Notes: generated from the sequence alone by a model not told the origin. A stretch of DNA of 64,000 nt from Teichococcus wenyumeiae (GCF_003696345.1 NZ_RFLX01000002.1:186001-250000), one strand, 5' to 3'; counted from the stretch's first letter, positions 21,516 to 30,692 are shown. Program-made: numbers and translations.

Positions 21516-22984
21516 CCCGCCACCTGCGCGGCTTCGGCCAGCAGGGCGGCCAGCGGGGCTGGCAGGAACAGGCCCAGGGCCAGCAGGCCCAGCAGGTGCA
21601 GCAGCATCAGCAGGAACACCGTTTGTCCAGTGCCGGGGCCGGCCGGCACGCCACGCGCCGGTGGCGGCCCGAAGCACAGCCATCGCAGCCGCGCCAGGGT
21701 CGCGAGGGCCAGCAGCACCAGCCCGGCGCCCAGCGGCAGCGCGAGCCAGGGCAGGCGCGCCACCGTCTGCTGCACCAGCAGGAAGCCGGCCATGAACTGC
21801 GCCAGCGGTGGCAGCCCGGCCAGCGCGCCCAGCGCCGCCGCCAGCGCCCAGCCCAGCCGCGCATCGCTGGCCGCGAGGCCGGACAGCGCCGCCATGGCGC
21901 CCGCCCCGCGCAGCCGCGAGGCCCGGCCCAACCCATAGGCGGCGGCGGCCAGGGCCAGCAGCGCGCCGGCCATCTGCATCAGCCCTGCCATCACCGCCGG
22001 CCCGCCCAGCCCGAAGGCAAAGGCCGCCAGCCCGGTCTGGCCCAGCGCCAGGGCGGCCAGGAAGCGCCCGGCATCCCGCGCGCGCCACAGCGCCAGGGCC
22101 GCCAGCGCCATGCCCGCCAGCCCGGCCAGCAGCAGCGGCGCGCCGGGCGGCATCCAGGCCGGGTTCAGCGCCACCACGGCCTTGGCGCGCAGCAGCGCAT
22201 GCAGCGCCGCCTGCCCCAGCAGCGCGATGGGAATGACGATCAGCGGCGTCGGCGCCTCGGCCTGGGCATCGGTGCGCCAGAGATGCAGCGGCACCAGCCC
22301 CGCCTGGATGCCATAGCCCACCAGCATCAGCACGAAGCCCAGCAGCAGCGGGCCGGATTCGACCTCCCGCCCCACCCGCAGCAGGGTTTCGAAGGAGAGC
22401 GCGGCCTCCCCGCCCAGGACCTGGGCGGCCATGGCGAAGGCCAGGGTGCCGAGCAGCGCCAGCGCGGCCCCGGAACTCAGCAGCAGCACCGCCTTCCAGG
22501 CGGCGGAGAGCGCGGCGGCGCCGTGGCGGAGGCCCACCAGCAGCGCCAGCACTGGCCCCGCCAGGGCCAGCGCCATCCACATCAGCAGCGCGTCATCCGC
22601 CAGCAGCGCCAGATGCGTCAGCCCCAGCACCGCCTGATAGCCGGCGTTCCAGGCGCGGCCAGCGCCTTCCGGCAGCGGCAGGGCCGTGGTGGCGATGGCG
22701 CCGCTGAGCCCCACCACCGCTGCTGGCAGCAGCAGGCAGAGGTTCAGCGCATCGGGCCGCAGCAGCCCGGCGCCCTCGGCCGGCACGGCCAGCAGCAGCG
22801 CGGCCAGCGGCAGGGTCAGCGCCGCCACCGCGACACTGACCCGCGCGCCGATGCGGGCATCGGATATGGCGGCCAGGGCCAGCGCCCCGAGCAGCGGCAC
22901 CAGCACCGGCAGCCAGGGCAGCAGCGCGGGCGCGAGGACCGGCAGAAGCCAGCCAGGCGGCGCATCGGGCAGCCAGGGAATCAT
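21512..22984 (-). CDS. HyfF/NuoN-like proton-translocating membrane subunit
   Basis: Antiporter-like membrane subunit of the complex I / hydrogenase-4 superfamily, 490 residues with about 13-14 hydrophobic helices. It keeps the quinone-oxidoreductase family segment with GIQAGLVPLHLW (near residue 240), where the family has a conserved GxxPFHxW-like motif, followed by DAQAEAP. Overlapping start and stop codons link it to the genes on both sides. It should pump or exchange cations when the complex turns over. Confidence 0.85.
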   Translation of the reverse strand: MIPWLPDAPPGWLLPVLAPALLPWLPVLVPLLGALALAAISDARIGARVSVAVAALTLPLAALLLAVPAEGAGLLRPDALNLCLLLPAAVVGLSGAIATTALPLPEGAGRAWNAGYQAVLGLTHLALLADDALLMWMALALAGPVLALLVGLRHGAAALSAAWKAVLLLSSGAALALLGTLAFAMAAQVLGGEAALSFETLLRVGREVESGPLLLGFVLMLVGYGIQAGLVPLHLWRTDAQAEAPTPLIVIPIALLGQAALHALLRAKAVVALNPAWMPPGAPLLLAGLAGMALAALALWRARDAGRFLAALALGQTGLAAFAFGLGGPAVMAGLMQMAGALLALAAAAYGLGRASRLRGAGAMAALSGLAASDARLGWALAAALGALAGLPPLAQFMAGFLLVQQTVARLPWLALPLGAGLVLLALATLARLRWLCFGPPPARGVPAGPGTGQTVFLLMLLHLLGLLALGLFLPAPLAALLAEAAQVAG

Positions 22985-23616
22985 GTGGGGTCCCTGTTCA
23001 CCTGCGGCCGCAGGGTCAGGAAGCCCGCCACCACGCCAAAGGGCACCGCCATGGCCACCACGGCCAAAGCCGGCAGCAAGGGCAGCTCCGGAACCGCCAG
23101 GGCCGCCAGCAGGGCGCCGTTCATGGCACAGGCCAGGCCGATGGCCTGCCCCAGCGGGCCGCGCCGCGCCGCCATGACCAGCAGCCCCACCAGCAGCACC
23201 GAAAGGGAGAGCACCAGGTCCTGCCGCAGCACTGAGGCGGTGCCCTCGGTCACCGGGCGCAGCGCCAGCACGGCCAGCAGCACCAGCGCCACGGCGGCGG
23301 AAAGCCCGCCCAGCGGCCGGTGCACCGGGGCGGCCGCGGGTTCCCACCGCAGGCCCTGGCGCCGCACCCATTCCCGCAGGGCGAGGGGCAGCAGCACCCC
23401 CTGCCCGGCCATCAGCAGCACGGCGACCAGCGTGAGGGAGGGCGCCTGCCGTGCCCAGGCATGGCAGAGCGCCACCAGGGCCAGCAGCACGCCCTGCATC
23501 GCCAGCGCGTCGATGGCGGCCACCACGCGCCGCCGCAGCACCAGCGCGAAGGAGAGCAGCAGCACCCCACCCCCCAGCAGCGGCACCAGGTTGGCTGGCA
23601 GCTCCGTCAGGTTCAT
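22981..23616 (-). CDS. HyfE/NuoK-like membrane subunit
   Basis: Hydrophobic protein of 211 residues with about six membrane helices. It resembles hydrogenase-4 component E, which carries a NuoK-like part. Helix patterns include a starting ELPANLVPLLGGGVLLLSFALV and a second half with LRQDLVLSLSVLLVGLLVM. The start overlaps the stop of the NuoH-like gene and its stop overlaps the next start. The assignment rests on size, topology and position in the cluster. Confidence 0.8.
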   Translation of the reverse strand: MNLTELPANLVPLLGGGVLLLSFALVLRRRVVAAIDALAMQGVLLALVALCHAWARQAPSLTLVAVLLMAGQGVLLPLALREWVRRQGLRWEPAAAPVHRPLGGLSAAVALVLLAVLALRPVTEGTASVLRQDLVLSLSVLLVGLLVMAARRGPLGQAIGLACAMNGALLAALAVPELPLLPALAVVAMAVPFGVVAGFLTLRPQVNRDPT

Positions 23617-24530
23617 GCCACCCCCGCCGAAAGAAACAGCCAGGCGACGCCCAGCAGCGCCACCAGGGCGGCGGCGCCCATCAGTTCCGCCATGCGGCGC
23701 TCCCGCAGCCGGGCCAGATTGGCCTCGGCCAGGGCCAGAACCACCGTCAACAGCAGCAGCTTGGCGCACCAGAACAGCAGCGCCATCAGCCAGCCGCCCG
23801 GCCCGGCATCCGGGAAGGCGGTGCCAAAGGGCACGAAGAGCCCCGCCAGCAGCGCCACCCAGAGCACCAGCCGCAGCGCCCGCTGCATTTCCCACAGCGC
23901 GAGGTGCCTGCCGGACGCCTCCGGCACCGGAGAGCCGCTGGAGAGCTGCCCGGTGCCAGCCAGCGCCACGGCCAGCAGCGCCGGCAGCAGCAGCGCCAGG
24001 GCGAGGCGCGGGCCCAGGGCGGCTTCCTGCAGGGTGGCGCCGATGGCATCGGGGGCGGTGGTGCCGGTCAGCACCGCGAAGCCCATGGTGGCCAGCAGCA
24101 GCGCCGGCAGGGCGAAGCCGTCCTGCCCCATGGCGCGGGCGGCGGCGCGGCCACCGGCGGCGGTGCCGGCATCCAGCGAGGCCAGGGCCTCGGCGGCGCG
24201 GGCCAGCAGCAGCAGCCCGGCCAGCACCACGAGGTCCGACATCGGCGCCAGGGCCATGCCATGCATGAAGCCCGGCACCAGAGCCGCCGCCGCCAGCACC
24301 GCCGCGAAGCCCAGGTAAGGCGCCGCGGAGGAGACCGGCGAGGCATGGTCCGCCAGCACCGGCTGCTTGCGCAGCAGCCGCAGCCAGTCCCGCGCCGGCT
24401 GCCAGAGGCTGGGCCCGTGCCGACCCTGGAGGCGGGCGCGCAGCAGGCGCAGCAGGCCGGGCAGCAGCACCGCCGCCAGCAGCATCAGCGCCAGATGCAG
24501 CACCTGGGCAAGAATTCCGGCGAAGGTCAT
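23613..24530 (-). CDS. HyfC/NuoH-like membrane subunit
   Basis: Membrane subunit of 305 residues with about eight helices, like hydrogenase-4 component C and NuoH. This subunit connects the soluble arm to the antiporter modules. Family features are the early loop LQGRHGPSLWQPARDWLRLL (about 35-55), followed by the helix with LGFAAVLAAAALVPGF, and a later acidic loop with ALWEMQRALRL. The frame is open far upstream, but the ATG at 24530 overlaps the HyfB-like stop and starts at the family-like N-terminus. Confidence 0.87.
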   Translation of the reverse strand: MTFAGILAQVLHLALMLLAAVLLPGLLRLLRARLQGRHGPSLWQPARDWLRLLRKQPVLADHASPVSSAAPYLGFAAVLAAAALVPGFMHGMALAPMSDLVVLAGLLLLARAAEALASLDAGTAAGGRAAARAMGQDGFALPALLLATMGFAVLTGTTAPDAIGATLQEAALGPRLALALLLPALLAVALAGTGQLSSGSPVPEASGRHLALWEMQRALRLVLWVALLAGLFVPFGTAFPDAGPGGWLMALLFWCAKLLLLTVVLALAEANLARLRERRMAELMGAAALVALLGVAWLFLSAGVA

Positions 24531-26422
24531 GCGCCGCCCCCCAGCCAGGCCAGCAGCAGCAGCACCATCACCACGGCGCCCAGGCTGAAGCGCAGCGCCC
24601 GGCGGGCGGTGCCGCGCCGCGCCGGCCGCAGGCGCCAGCGCGGGCGCCCGGGCAGCCGGACGGCGCCAGGCAGCCCGGGCCAGCGTGGCAGCAGCGGGCG
24701 CATCGGCGTGGCGAGGCCAGCGGCATCGGGCTGGGTGGCTGGGTCGCCGAAAGGCAGGTGGGGCGGCGGGGCCATGAAGCCGTCGTCCCAGGGCGGCGCC
24801 GATACCGACGGGTGCGGCGAGGCATGGCGCATCGCCCCGGCGGCCAGGGCCAGCAGCAGCGCCAGCAGCAGGCCCAGGCCCAGCGGCGCGTAATCCGCCG
24901 CCAGGGGCCCGGCGCTGGTGCTGATGAGGCCGCCGAGTTCCGGCCCGCCGCCATGGCCGGTGAGCAGAAGCAGGGCCGGCTCGGCCAGGCGCAGCAGCGG
25001 GCCCGGCAGCAGCCCCAGCAGCGTGGACAGCAGCAGCAGCGCCAGCAGCAGCGCGCGCGGCAGGGGCGCGACCTCGGCCGCACCCAGGGTGCGGGGGGCA
25101 CGCGGGCGGCCCAGGAAGCAGAGACCCCAGAAGCGCAGCAGCGCCGCGGCGAGGCTGGCCATGGCCAGCCCCAGCAGCGCCACCGCCCCGGCCGTCAGCA
25201 ACTGGAAGCCCAGCGGCCCGGCGCGCCAGGCGGAAAACAGCGCCTGCAGCAGCAGCCAGCCCCCCGCGAAGCCCGCGAAGGGCGGCAGCAGGGCGGCGGC
25301 GGCGGCCCCGGCGAGGCTGACCCAGGCCAGGATCGGCATGACATGGATCAGGCCACCCAAGCGGTCGAGGTGTCGCGCACCGGCGCCCAGGGCGACCTCG
25401 CCCGCCGACAGCCAGAGCAGCGCCAGGAACAGCGCCTGGGCCGGCAGGTGCAGCAGCGCTGCGCCGGCCGCCATGGCCGCCAGGGGCGCCAGATCGGCGG
25501 CCCGCAGCGCGGCGGCGAGGCCGAGCCCGGCCCCCACCAGCCCAAGATGCGCCAGCGCCACGCCGCCCAGCAGCGGCGACAACTCGGCTTGCCGCAGCGC
25601 GCGCAGAGCCCCGGCCAGGGCCAGCAGGGCACCGCCCGCCAGCAGGGGCGTGCCCCACCACAGCGGCTGCGCCGGCCCGCCGAGGTCCAGCAGCAACCGG
25701 GCCAGCAGGTAGATGGCCATCGGCGGCATGGCACCACCCACCAGCAGCAGCGCCGGCCCCGGCGGCAGCGGCGCCAGCAGCGGCAGCGCGGCACGGGCGG
25801 CAGCAGCGGGCAGCACCAGCAGCAGAATGGCGGCGGCCTGCCCAGCTTCCGGCGGGGCGGCGCGCAGGCCGGCAAAGGACAGGTCGCCCGAGAGGCCGGT
25901 CAGCAGCCCCACCGCCACCGCCAGCGCGGTGACGGACAACAGCGTGGCCAGCAGGTCCAGCCGCCCCAGGCGGGGGTTGGTGACCCAGGCGCCCTCGGCC
26001 GAGAGCAGGGCATGCGCCGTCAACGCCGCCAGGGCGAAGCCGAGCAGCAGGCCGAAGGCATCGGCGGCGCTCAGCGCCAGGGCCAGCCCGGCCAGCAGCA
26101 GTGGCCAGAGCATCAGCCGGCGCGGCGCCTGGTCGGCGGCGGCCCAGCCGGCCAGGGCGGCCGGCAGCCCGGCCAGGCCCAGCAGCATCAGGAACCAGGC
26201 GGAAAGCCCGTCCGGCCCCCGGCTGAGCGGCGCCCAGGGTGGGCCGAAGGGCAGCAGCACCGGCACGGTGCCGCCCTGCCACAGCGCCGCCAGCCCCAGC
26301 AGCACGAAGCCGGCGGAGGCCAGGGCGACACCGCCCTGCACCGCCCTCGCCCGCCCGGCGGCACCCAGGGCCGCCAGCAGCGCGAGAAAGGCCAGCAGGC
26401 CGGACAGCATCCAGGGGATCAT
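24527..26422 (-). CDS. HyfB/NuoL-like proton-translocating membrane subunit
   Basis: Largest antiporter-like subunit of the complex, 631 residues and about 15-16 helices. It resembles hydrogenase-4 component B. The typical segment GPDGLSAWFLMLLGLAGLPAA lies near residue 70, and the proton-channel core follows. A hydrophilic stretch near residue 525-590 contains APPWDDGFMAPPPHLPF, as in HyfB/HycC proteins. It is the first recognised gene of the six-gene operon. A small possible gene lies 57 bp upstream. Confidence 0.87.
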   Translation of the reverse strand: MIPWMLSGLLAFLALLAALGAAGRARAVQGGVALASAGFVLLGLAALWQGGTVPVLLPFGPPWAPLSRGPDGLSAWFLMLLGLAGLPAALAGWAAADQAPRRLMLWPLLLAGLALALSAADAFGLLLGFALAALTAHALLSAEGAWVTNPRLGRLDLLATLLSVTALAVAVGLLTGLSGDLSFAGLRAAPPEAGQAAAILLLVLPAAAARAALPLLAPLPPGPALLLVGGAMPPMAIYLLARLLLDLGGPAQPLWWGTPLLAGGALLALAGALRALRQAELSPLLGGVALAHLGLVGAGLGLAAALRAADLAPLAAMAAGAALLHLPAQALFLALLWLSAGEVALGAGARHLDRLGGLIHVMPILAWVSLAGAAAAALLPPFAGFAGGWLLLQALFSAWRAGPLGFQLLTAGAVALLGLAMASLAAALLRFWGLCFLGRPRAPRTLGAAEVAPLPRALLLALLLLSTLLGLLPGPLLRLAEPALLLLTGHGGGPELGGLISTSAGPLAADYAPLGLGLLLALLLALAAGAMRHASPHPSVSAPPWDDGFMAPPPHLPFGDPATQPDAAGLATPMRPLLPRWPGLPGAVRLPGRPRWRLRPARRGTARRALRFSLGAVVMVLLLLAWLGGGA

Positions 26423-26802
26423 GCCGAAAAACCCGGCAGCGGGTTCATGCGCCGCAAGCCGCCTGTCCCACCGGCCGCACTAGAAGCGGAACCCGGTGGC
26501 CCAGAGGACCAGCGCCAGCAGGGCCAGAAGCGGCAGGTGGTCCAGCAGCGATGCCGATGGCGCGTACCGCCGGCGCGCCGGGGCATGCGCCAGCAGATCC
26601 GCCGGCCAATGAACAAGGCCGGTGCGATCATTGGCGGGCGGCGGCGGCGGGAAGCTCGCGGAAGCTGGAAGGCGCATGACAGCCTGTTGATGGAATCGTC
26701 CTGACTGGCATTGGCGGCGCATTCTGGCTGCTTCCGGTTGGCGCGGCTAGGCGGCGGACCTCAACAGGATGTGTCCGCCCGCGCCGGCAGCCTGGGTACC
26801 TG
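26423..26802. other. Region upstream of the hydrogenase-like operon
   Basis: About 380 bp between the HyfB-like gene and pssA. It contains one possible small minus-strand gene (26480-26677, listed separately) and otherwise no family-like frame. I see no clear promoter or terminator. The operon promoter should lie here on the minus strand. Confidence 0.4.
26480..26677 (-). CDS. Possible small single-span membrane protein upstream of the complex
   Basis: Candidate of 65 residues (MRLPASASFPPPPP at the start). A hydrophilic Pro/Ala/Arg-rich N-terminus precedes one strong C-terminal hydrophobic helix (LDHLPLLALLALVLWATGF), so it would be tail-anchored. It is on the same strand as the hydrogenase-like operon and ends 57 bp before it. 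The hydrophobic end looks more purposeful than chance, but no family is recognised and the start is unsure. Confidence 0.35.
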   Translation of the reverse strand: MRLPASASFPPPPPANDRTGLVHWPADLLAHAPARRRYAPSASLLDHLPLLALLALVLWATGFRF

Positions 26803-27690
26803 CTAGGGAGCTCCGGCGGCGGGAGCGTCAGGAGCCGGCACAGGCTCGCGCAGCGCCTCCGCCTCCCGCTTCAGGCGGATATAGGAGACCACCGAGAAGG
26901 GCAGCATGCCGATATAGATCAGCCCCGCCGCCGCCAGGGCGGCCCAGGGCTCGCCCACCAGCAGCGCGGCATAGGCGCCCACCGAGATCAGCAGCGGCAG
27001 CACCACCTCCCGCCGCACCTTGAAGTTCTTGAAGGACCAGGTGGGCAGGGTGGAGACCAGCATCAGCGCCACCACGACCAGCAGCAGGCCGACAAAGGCG
27101 GGGTGCCGCACGCCATGCGCCATGCCGTGCCAGCCCCAGCCCTCGAAGGCCAGGGACAGGAACATCGGGAACAGCGCCAGGCCCGCGCCCGCCGGGGCCG
27201 GGACGCCGGTGAAGAAGCTCTGCGCATAGGCGGGCTTCGGCGCCAGTCCGACATCCAGCGCCGCGTTGAAGCGTGCCAGGCGCAGCGACATGCAGACGGC
27301 AAACAGCACGCAGGGCACGAAACCGATGCCGCGCCAGGAATCCATGGTCCACATGTAGAGCACCATGGCCGGCGCCACGCCGAAGGACAGGAAGTCGGCC
27401 AGGCTGTCGAATTCGGCGCCGAAGCGGCTGGTGGCCTTCAGCAGCCGCGCCAGGCGGCCGTCCAGCCCGTCGATCACGGCGGCGCCGATGATCAGGGCCG
27501 CCGCCGGGGCCCAGCGCTCATCGAGCGCGAAGCGCATGGCCATGAGCCCGGCGCAAAGGCCGAGCATGGTCATGATATTCGGGATCAGCTTGTTGAAGGA
27601 CTGCCCCTGGAAGCGGGGGCGCCGCCGTGGCGCGAAGCGGAAGCGGCGGCGAGGTTCTGCGGTATGTTCCCCAGGGGCAGCGTTCGGCAT
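26803..27690 (-). CDS. pssA: CDP-diacylglycerol-serine O-phosphatidyltransferase
   Basis: Membrane enzyme making phosphatidylserine from CDP-diacylglycerol and serine. The 295 residues contain the CDP-alcohol phosphotransferase motif DGLDGRLAR...G...D...D (about 75-97, with GAEFDSLAD) and about eight hydrophobic helices. The N-terminus is basic. The ATG overlaps the stop of psd (ATGA), so synthesis and decarboxylation of phosphatidylserine, the route to phosphatidylethanolamine, are made from one transcript. Confidence 0.96.
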   Translation of the reverse strand: MPNAAPGEHTAEPRRRFRFAPRRRPRFQGQSFNKLIPNIMTMLGLCAGLMAMRFALDERWAPAAALIIGAAVIDGLDGRLARLLKATSRFGAEFDSLADFLSFGVAPAMVLYMWTMDSWRGIGFVPCVLFAVCMSLRLARFNAALDVGLAPKPAYAQSFFTGVPAPAGAGLALFPMFLSLAFEGWGWHGMAHGVRHPAFVGLLLVVVALMLVSTLPTWSFKNFKVRREVVLPLLISVGAYAALLVGEPWAALAAAGLIYIGMLPFSVVSYIRLKREAEALREPVPAPDAPAAGAP

Positions 27691-28406
27691 CAGAATCCCG
27701 TATCGGTGTGCAGCACCGGCTGGTGCGAGTCTTCACGGCCCATCTCGGCGATCACCGTCTCGCCGCCGATCATGAGCTGGTGCTCGGCGACCAGCGGGCG
27801 GACGCCCTCCGGCAGGTAGAGGTCGGTGCGGCTGCCGAAGCGGATGATGCCGAAGCGCTCGCCGCGCTCCAGGCGGTCGCCCTCCTTCACCTGGCAGACG
27901 ATGCGGCGGGCGATCAGGCCGGCGATCTGCACCACGCCCAGGTCCTTTCCGTCCGGCAGGCGCAGGGCGATGCCGTTGCGCTCGTTGTCCACACTCGCCT
28001 TGTCCAGGCTGGCATTGAGAAATTTCCCCGGGCGATAGGCCACGCGGGTCACAACGCCCTCATAGGGGCTGCGGTTGACGTGAACATCGGCGACCGAGAG
28101 GAAGATCGCCACCCGCCAGCGCGGATTGGGGCCGAGGCCCAGGTCCTCCGGCGGCACCGCCGGGCTGACCATGGTCACGCGGCCATCGGCCGGCGCGACG
28201 ATGACGCCGGGGCGCATCGGCACGACGCGTTCGGGGTCGCGGAAGAAGTAGAAGCAGAAGGCGGTGAAGGCCACGGCCAGCCAGAACAGCCAGGTGCCCA
28301 CGGCAATGCCGCCCGCCACCGCCACCACGATGCCGCCGATAATGAAAGGCTTGCCAACCGGATGCGGCTTGGCAACGACCAGCTTGATGCTCTCGATAAG
28401 CGCCAT
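27690..28406 (-). CDS. psd: Phosphatidylserine decarboxylase
   Basis: Pyruvoyl enzyme converting phosphatidylserine to phosphatidylethanolamine. From ATG 28406 it has 238 codons, the short proteobacterial form. It is cleaved at the Gly-Ser in [13 protein letters not shown] near the C-terminus to create the pyruvoyl group. The N-terminal part has two hydrophobic segments, and [11 protein letters not shown] is present near the middle. A longer frame from 28445 adds only 13 non-family residues. It is coupled to pssA by stop/start overlap. Confidence 0.95.
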   Translation of the reverse strand: MALIESIKLVVAKPHPVGKPFIIGGIVVAVAGGIAVGTWLFWLAVAFTAFCFYFFRDPERVVPMRPGVIVAPADGRVTMVSPAVPPEDLGLGPNPRWRVAIFLSVADVHVNRSPYEGVVTRVAYRPGKFLNASLDKASVDNERNGIALRLPDGKDLGVVQIAGLIARRIVCQVKEGDRLERGERFGIIRFGSRTDLYLPEGVRPLVAEHQLMIGGETVIAEMGREDSHQPVLHTDTGF

Positions 28407-28460
28407 GATACCGTTGGTTATGGTCCGGGGCAGGCCCCCGGACAACCGGCAGACCCCGGA

Positions 28461-29438
28461 TCAGGGGGCGGGAAGCGTAAAAATCTGACCTGGGTAGATC
28501 AGGGCCGGGTCGCGGATCTGATCGGAATTGGCACGCTGGATGACCGTGTAGCGAATGCCCCGGCCATAGGTTGCGCGGGCGATGCGCCACAGATTGTTGC
28601 CCGGCTGCACCACGATGCGGTCCGCCGCCAGGGAGGGCGTGGTGCCGGCATCGCGCTGGAAGGGCAGTTCCAGCCGCGCCGCCACCCTGCCGCGCGGCCC
28701 GACCTGGTCGAGCCGCAGCACATGCCGCCCCGGCGCCGGCACCGGCTCGGGCCGCAGCACCCAGCGGCCGGTCTGGTCGGCGGTGGCATCGCCGGCATGG
28801 CGCTGGTCCACATAGACACGCACGGTGCCGCCCGCCGGCGCGGTGCCGGAGAAGCGCATGGCGCCGCCTTCATCGTAATCGACGATATCAAGCCCCAGGC
28901 GCCCGTCGCCCGCCGGCGTGCCGCCCTGCAGCAGGCGCGGCGCAGCGGTCTGCGGCAGCAGCACGGCGACCGGCGCGGCGGTGGCCGCGGCCTCCGGCAC
29001 CATCACCACGACCGATTCCTCGCCGATGCGCTCGCGCCCCTGCGCATCGCGTGACCGGAGCGACAGCTCATGCGCGCCGGGGGCCAGCGGCTCGGACGGC
29101 AGGATGACGAATTCGCCACGGGAATCGGCGCGGGCGCGGCCCAGTTCCTGCTCCCGGTCATGCAGCACCACCTCGGCACCGGGGGCGGCGCGGCCGGCCA
29201 CCACGGCGGCGCCCTTGGCGCCAATACGCGCGACATCGAAGCGGGGCCCGGCTTCCGTGGCACCCGGCGCTTCCGGCACAATGGGGGGCGGCAGCACGGC
29301 CAGGGCGGGCTGCAACTGCGCAGCGGGGGGCGCGGCAGGCTGCACAGCCCGTCGTTCCTGCCACCATAGGCCGCCGGCGACGGCGGCCACGCTGGCCAGC
29401 CCACCCAGCGCAAGGCCCATCCGCATGCGATCGGTCAT
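28461..29438 (-). CDS. LysM domain-containing envelope protein
   Basis: A 325-residue protein with an N-terminal membrane anchor (LALGGLASVAAVAGGLWW, about 9-26) and a Pro/Ala linker. The middle holds Ig-like beta segments (GKGAAVVAGRAAPGAEVVLHD and similar). It ends with a C-terminal LysM domain (VQPGNNLWRIARATYG to IYPGQIFTLP, about 275-323) that binds peptidoglycan. It is an envelope protein of unknown detail. It lies upstream of and codirectional with psd-pssA (54 bp gap) and diverges from the cytochrome b gene. Confidence 0.9.
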   Translation of the reverse strand: MTDRMRMGLALGGLASVAAVAGGLWWQERRAVQPAAPPAAQLQPALAVLPPPIVPEAPGATEAGPRFDVARIGAKGAAVVAGRAAPGAEVVLHDREQELGRARADSRGEFVILPSEPLAPGAHELSLRSRDAQGRERIGEESVVVMVPEAAATAAPVAVLLPQTAAPRLLQGGTPAGDGRLGLDIVDYDEGGAMRFSGTAPAGGTVRVYVDQRHAGDATADQTGRWVLRPEPVPAPGRHVLRLDQVGPRGRVAARLELPFQRDAGTTPSLAADRIVVQPGNNLWRIARATYGRGIRYTVIQRANSDQIRDPALIYPGQIFTLPAP

Positions 29439-29444
29439 AGCTAC

Positions 29445-29454
29445 GCAATATTGC
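29445..29454. other. Short perfect palindrome between divergent genes
   Basis: The 10-base palindrome GCAATATTGC lies just upstream of the LysM gene start and about 110 bp upstream of the cytochrome b gene. It could be an operator or part of a promoter. There is no second copy nearby, so the call is tentative. Confidence 0.25.
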
Positions 29455-29562
29455 CTTTAAGGTTCGTTAAGAATGGGCGCTTGGAGCAGCCGGAGCAAGC
29501 CTGATGGCACGATCCGTGCTTCCATGCGCGAATCCGCTCCCTCCTGTGGCAAGGATGTCGCC

Positions 29563-30234
29563 ATGCCTGACCGCTCCCTTCAGCGCGTGAAGATCTGGGA
29601 TCCCTGGATCCGCCTGGTGCACTGGGGGCTCGTGGCGCTGCTGGCACTCTCCTGGTGGTCGGTGGAGACAGGGCGGATGGACCTGCATGTGCTCAGCGGG
29701 GAGCTGACGCTGGGGCTGCTGCTGTTCCGCATCGGCTGGGGACTCTGGGGCTCGGACACCGCACGCTTCACCCGCTTCCTGCGCTCGCCGGTCGCGGCGC
29801 TGGCGCATCTGCGCCACATGACACGGCGGGAGGCCGATACCGAGATGGGCCACAATGCCGCCGGTGGCTGGATGGTGCTGGTGATGCTGGCGCTGCTGCT
29901 GCTGCAGGCCGGCACCGGGTTGATGGCCGATGACCAGATCCTGACCCACGGCCCCCTCGCCCCGCATGTCTCGGGCGAGACCAGCGACCGCGCCACCGCC
30001 ATCCATGCTTTCAACTTCAACCTGATCCTGGTGGCCGTCGGCCTGCATGTCCTGGCGGTGCTGCTCTACGCCCTGCTGAAGCGCCAGGACCTGGTGCGGC
30101 CGATGGTGACAGGGGTGAAGCGGCTGCCCGCCGATATCGCCCGCCACGCGCCGCGCCTTGCCCCGCCTACCCGGGCACTGGGCTGGGGGGCGGTGGTGGC
30201 GGTGGCGGTCTGGGGCCTCGCCCGCCTGGGGTGA
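29563..30234 (+). CDS. Cytochrome b/b6 (b561-type) domain protein
   Basis: Di-haem membrane cytochrome of 223 residues. Four to five helices carry the histidines expected for haem ligation: WIRLVHWGLVAL near 15, HVLSGELTLG near 48, HNAAGGWMVL near 105 and NLILVAVGLHVLAVLLYAL near 160. Such proteins pass electrons between quinone and periplasmic c-type cytochromes. ATG 29563 has an AAGGA Shine-Dalgarno. The convergent next gene is a cytochrome c', which fits an electron-transfer pair. Confidence 0.9.
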   Translation: MPDRSLQRVKIWDPWIRLVHWGLVALLALSWWSVETGRMDLHVLSGELTLGLLLFRIGWGLWGSDTARFTRFLRSPVAALAHLRHMTRREADTEMGHNAAGGWMVLVMLALLLLQAGTGLMADDQILTHGPLAPHVSGETSDRATAIHAFNFNLILVAVGLHVLAVLLYALLKRQDLVRPMVTGVKRLPADIARHAPRLAPPTRALGWGAVVAVAVWGLARLG

Positions 30235-30251
30235 GGCCCGCCCGAGCCGCC

Positions 30252-30692
30252 TCAGCGCGCGCGGTAGTTGCGGTGGCAGGCGCCGCAGGAGGCGCCGACT
30301 TCCCGGAAGGCCGCCGCCGTCGCGTCCCTGTCGCCGCTGCCGGCCGCGGCCGCGAGCTTGGCGGTGGCCTCGCTGGCATTGGAGGCCGCCTTCTCGAAGC
30401 CCGCGCGGTCCGACCAGACTTCCGGCCGCGCCTTGCTGTTCTCGGTGCTGCCCGCCGGGAAGAGCGTGGGCAGGGTGGCGAAATAGCCGTGCATCTCCTG
30501 CGCGCGCGGCGCGACGGGGCCCACGGCCTCCCCCGCATCCATGATTTTCTTGATGGCCTCCAGATGCGCGCCGGAGCGCTTCATCTCCTCCTTCCGCTGG
30601 CCCACCACATCCGCCTGCGCCCAGGCGCCACCGGAACCGGCGGCACCCAGGGCCAGGGCCAGAAGGCCCACCGGCAGCAACAGTCGCTTCAT
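30252..30692 (-). CDS. Cytochrome c' (c-556 type)
   Basis: Periplasmic class II cytochrome c, 146 residues. The signal peptide ends in GGAWA-Q (about 26). A four-helix-bundle pattern follows, and the C-terminal haem-binding motif CGACH is ten residues before the end, as in the family. These proteins carry electrons or bind NO and similar gases. The gene is convergent with the cytochrome b gene, 17 bp between stops, where the two stop codons form part of a short inverted repeat. Confidence 0.93.
   Translation of the reverse strand: MKRLLLPVGLLALALGAAGSGGAWAQADVVGQRKEEMKRSGAHLEAIKKIMDAGEAVGPVAPRAQEMHGYFATLPTLFPAGSTENSKARPEVWSDRAGFEKAASNASEATAKLAAAAGSGDRDATAAAFREVGASCGACHRNYRAR

Noticed and set aside
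20837-24268. Plus-strand open frame of 1143 codons across the hydrogenase-like operon
   Set aside because: Antisense shadow of helix-rich genes; composition is Arg/Gln/Pro-rich noise.
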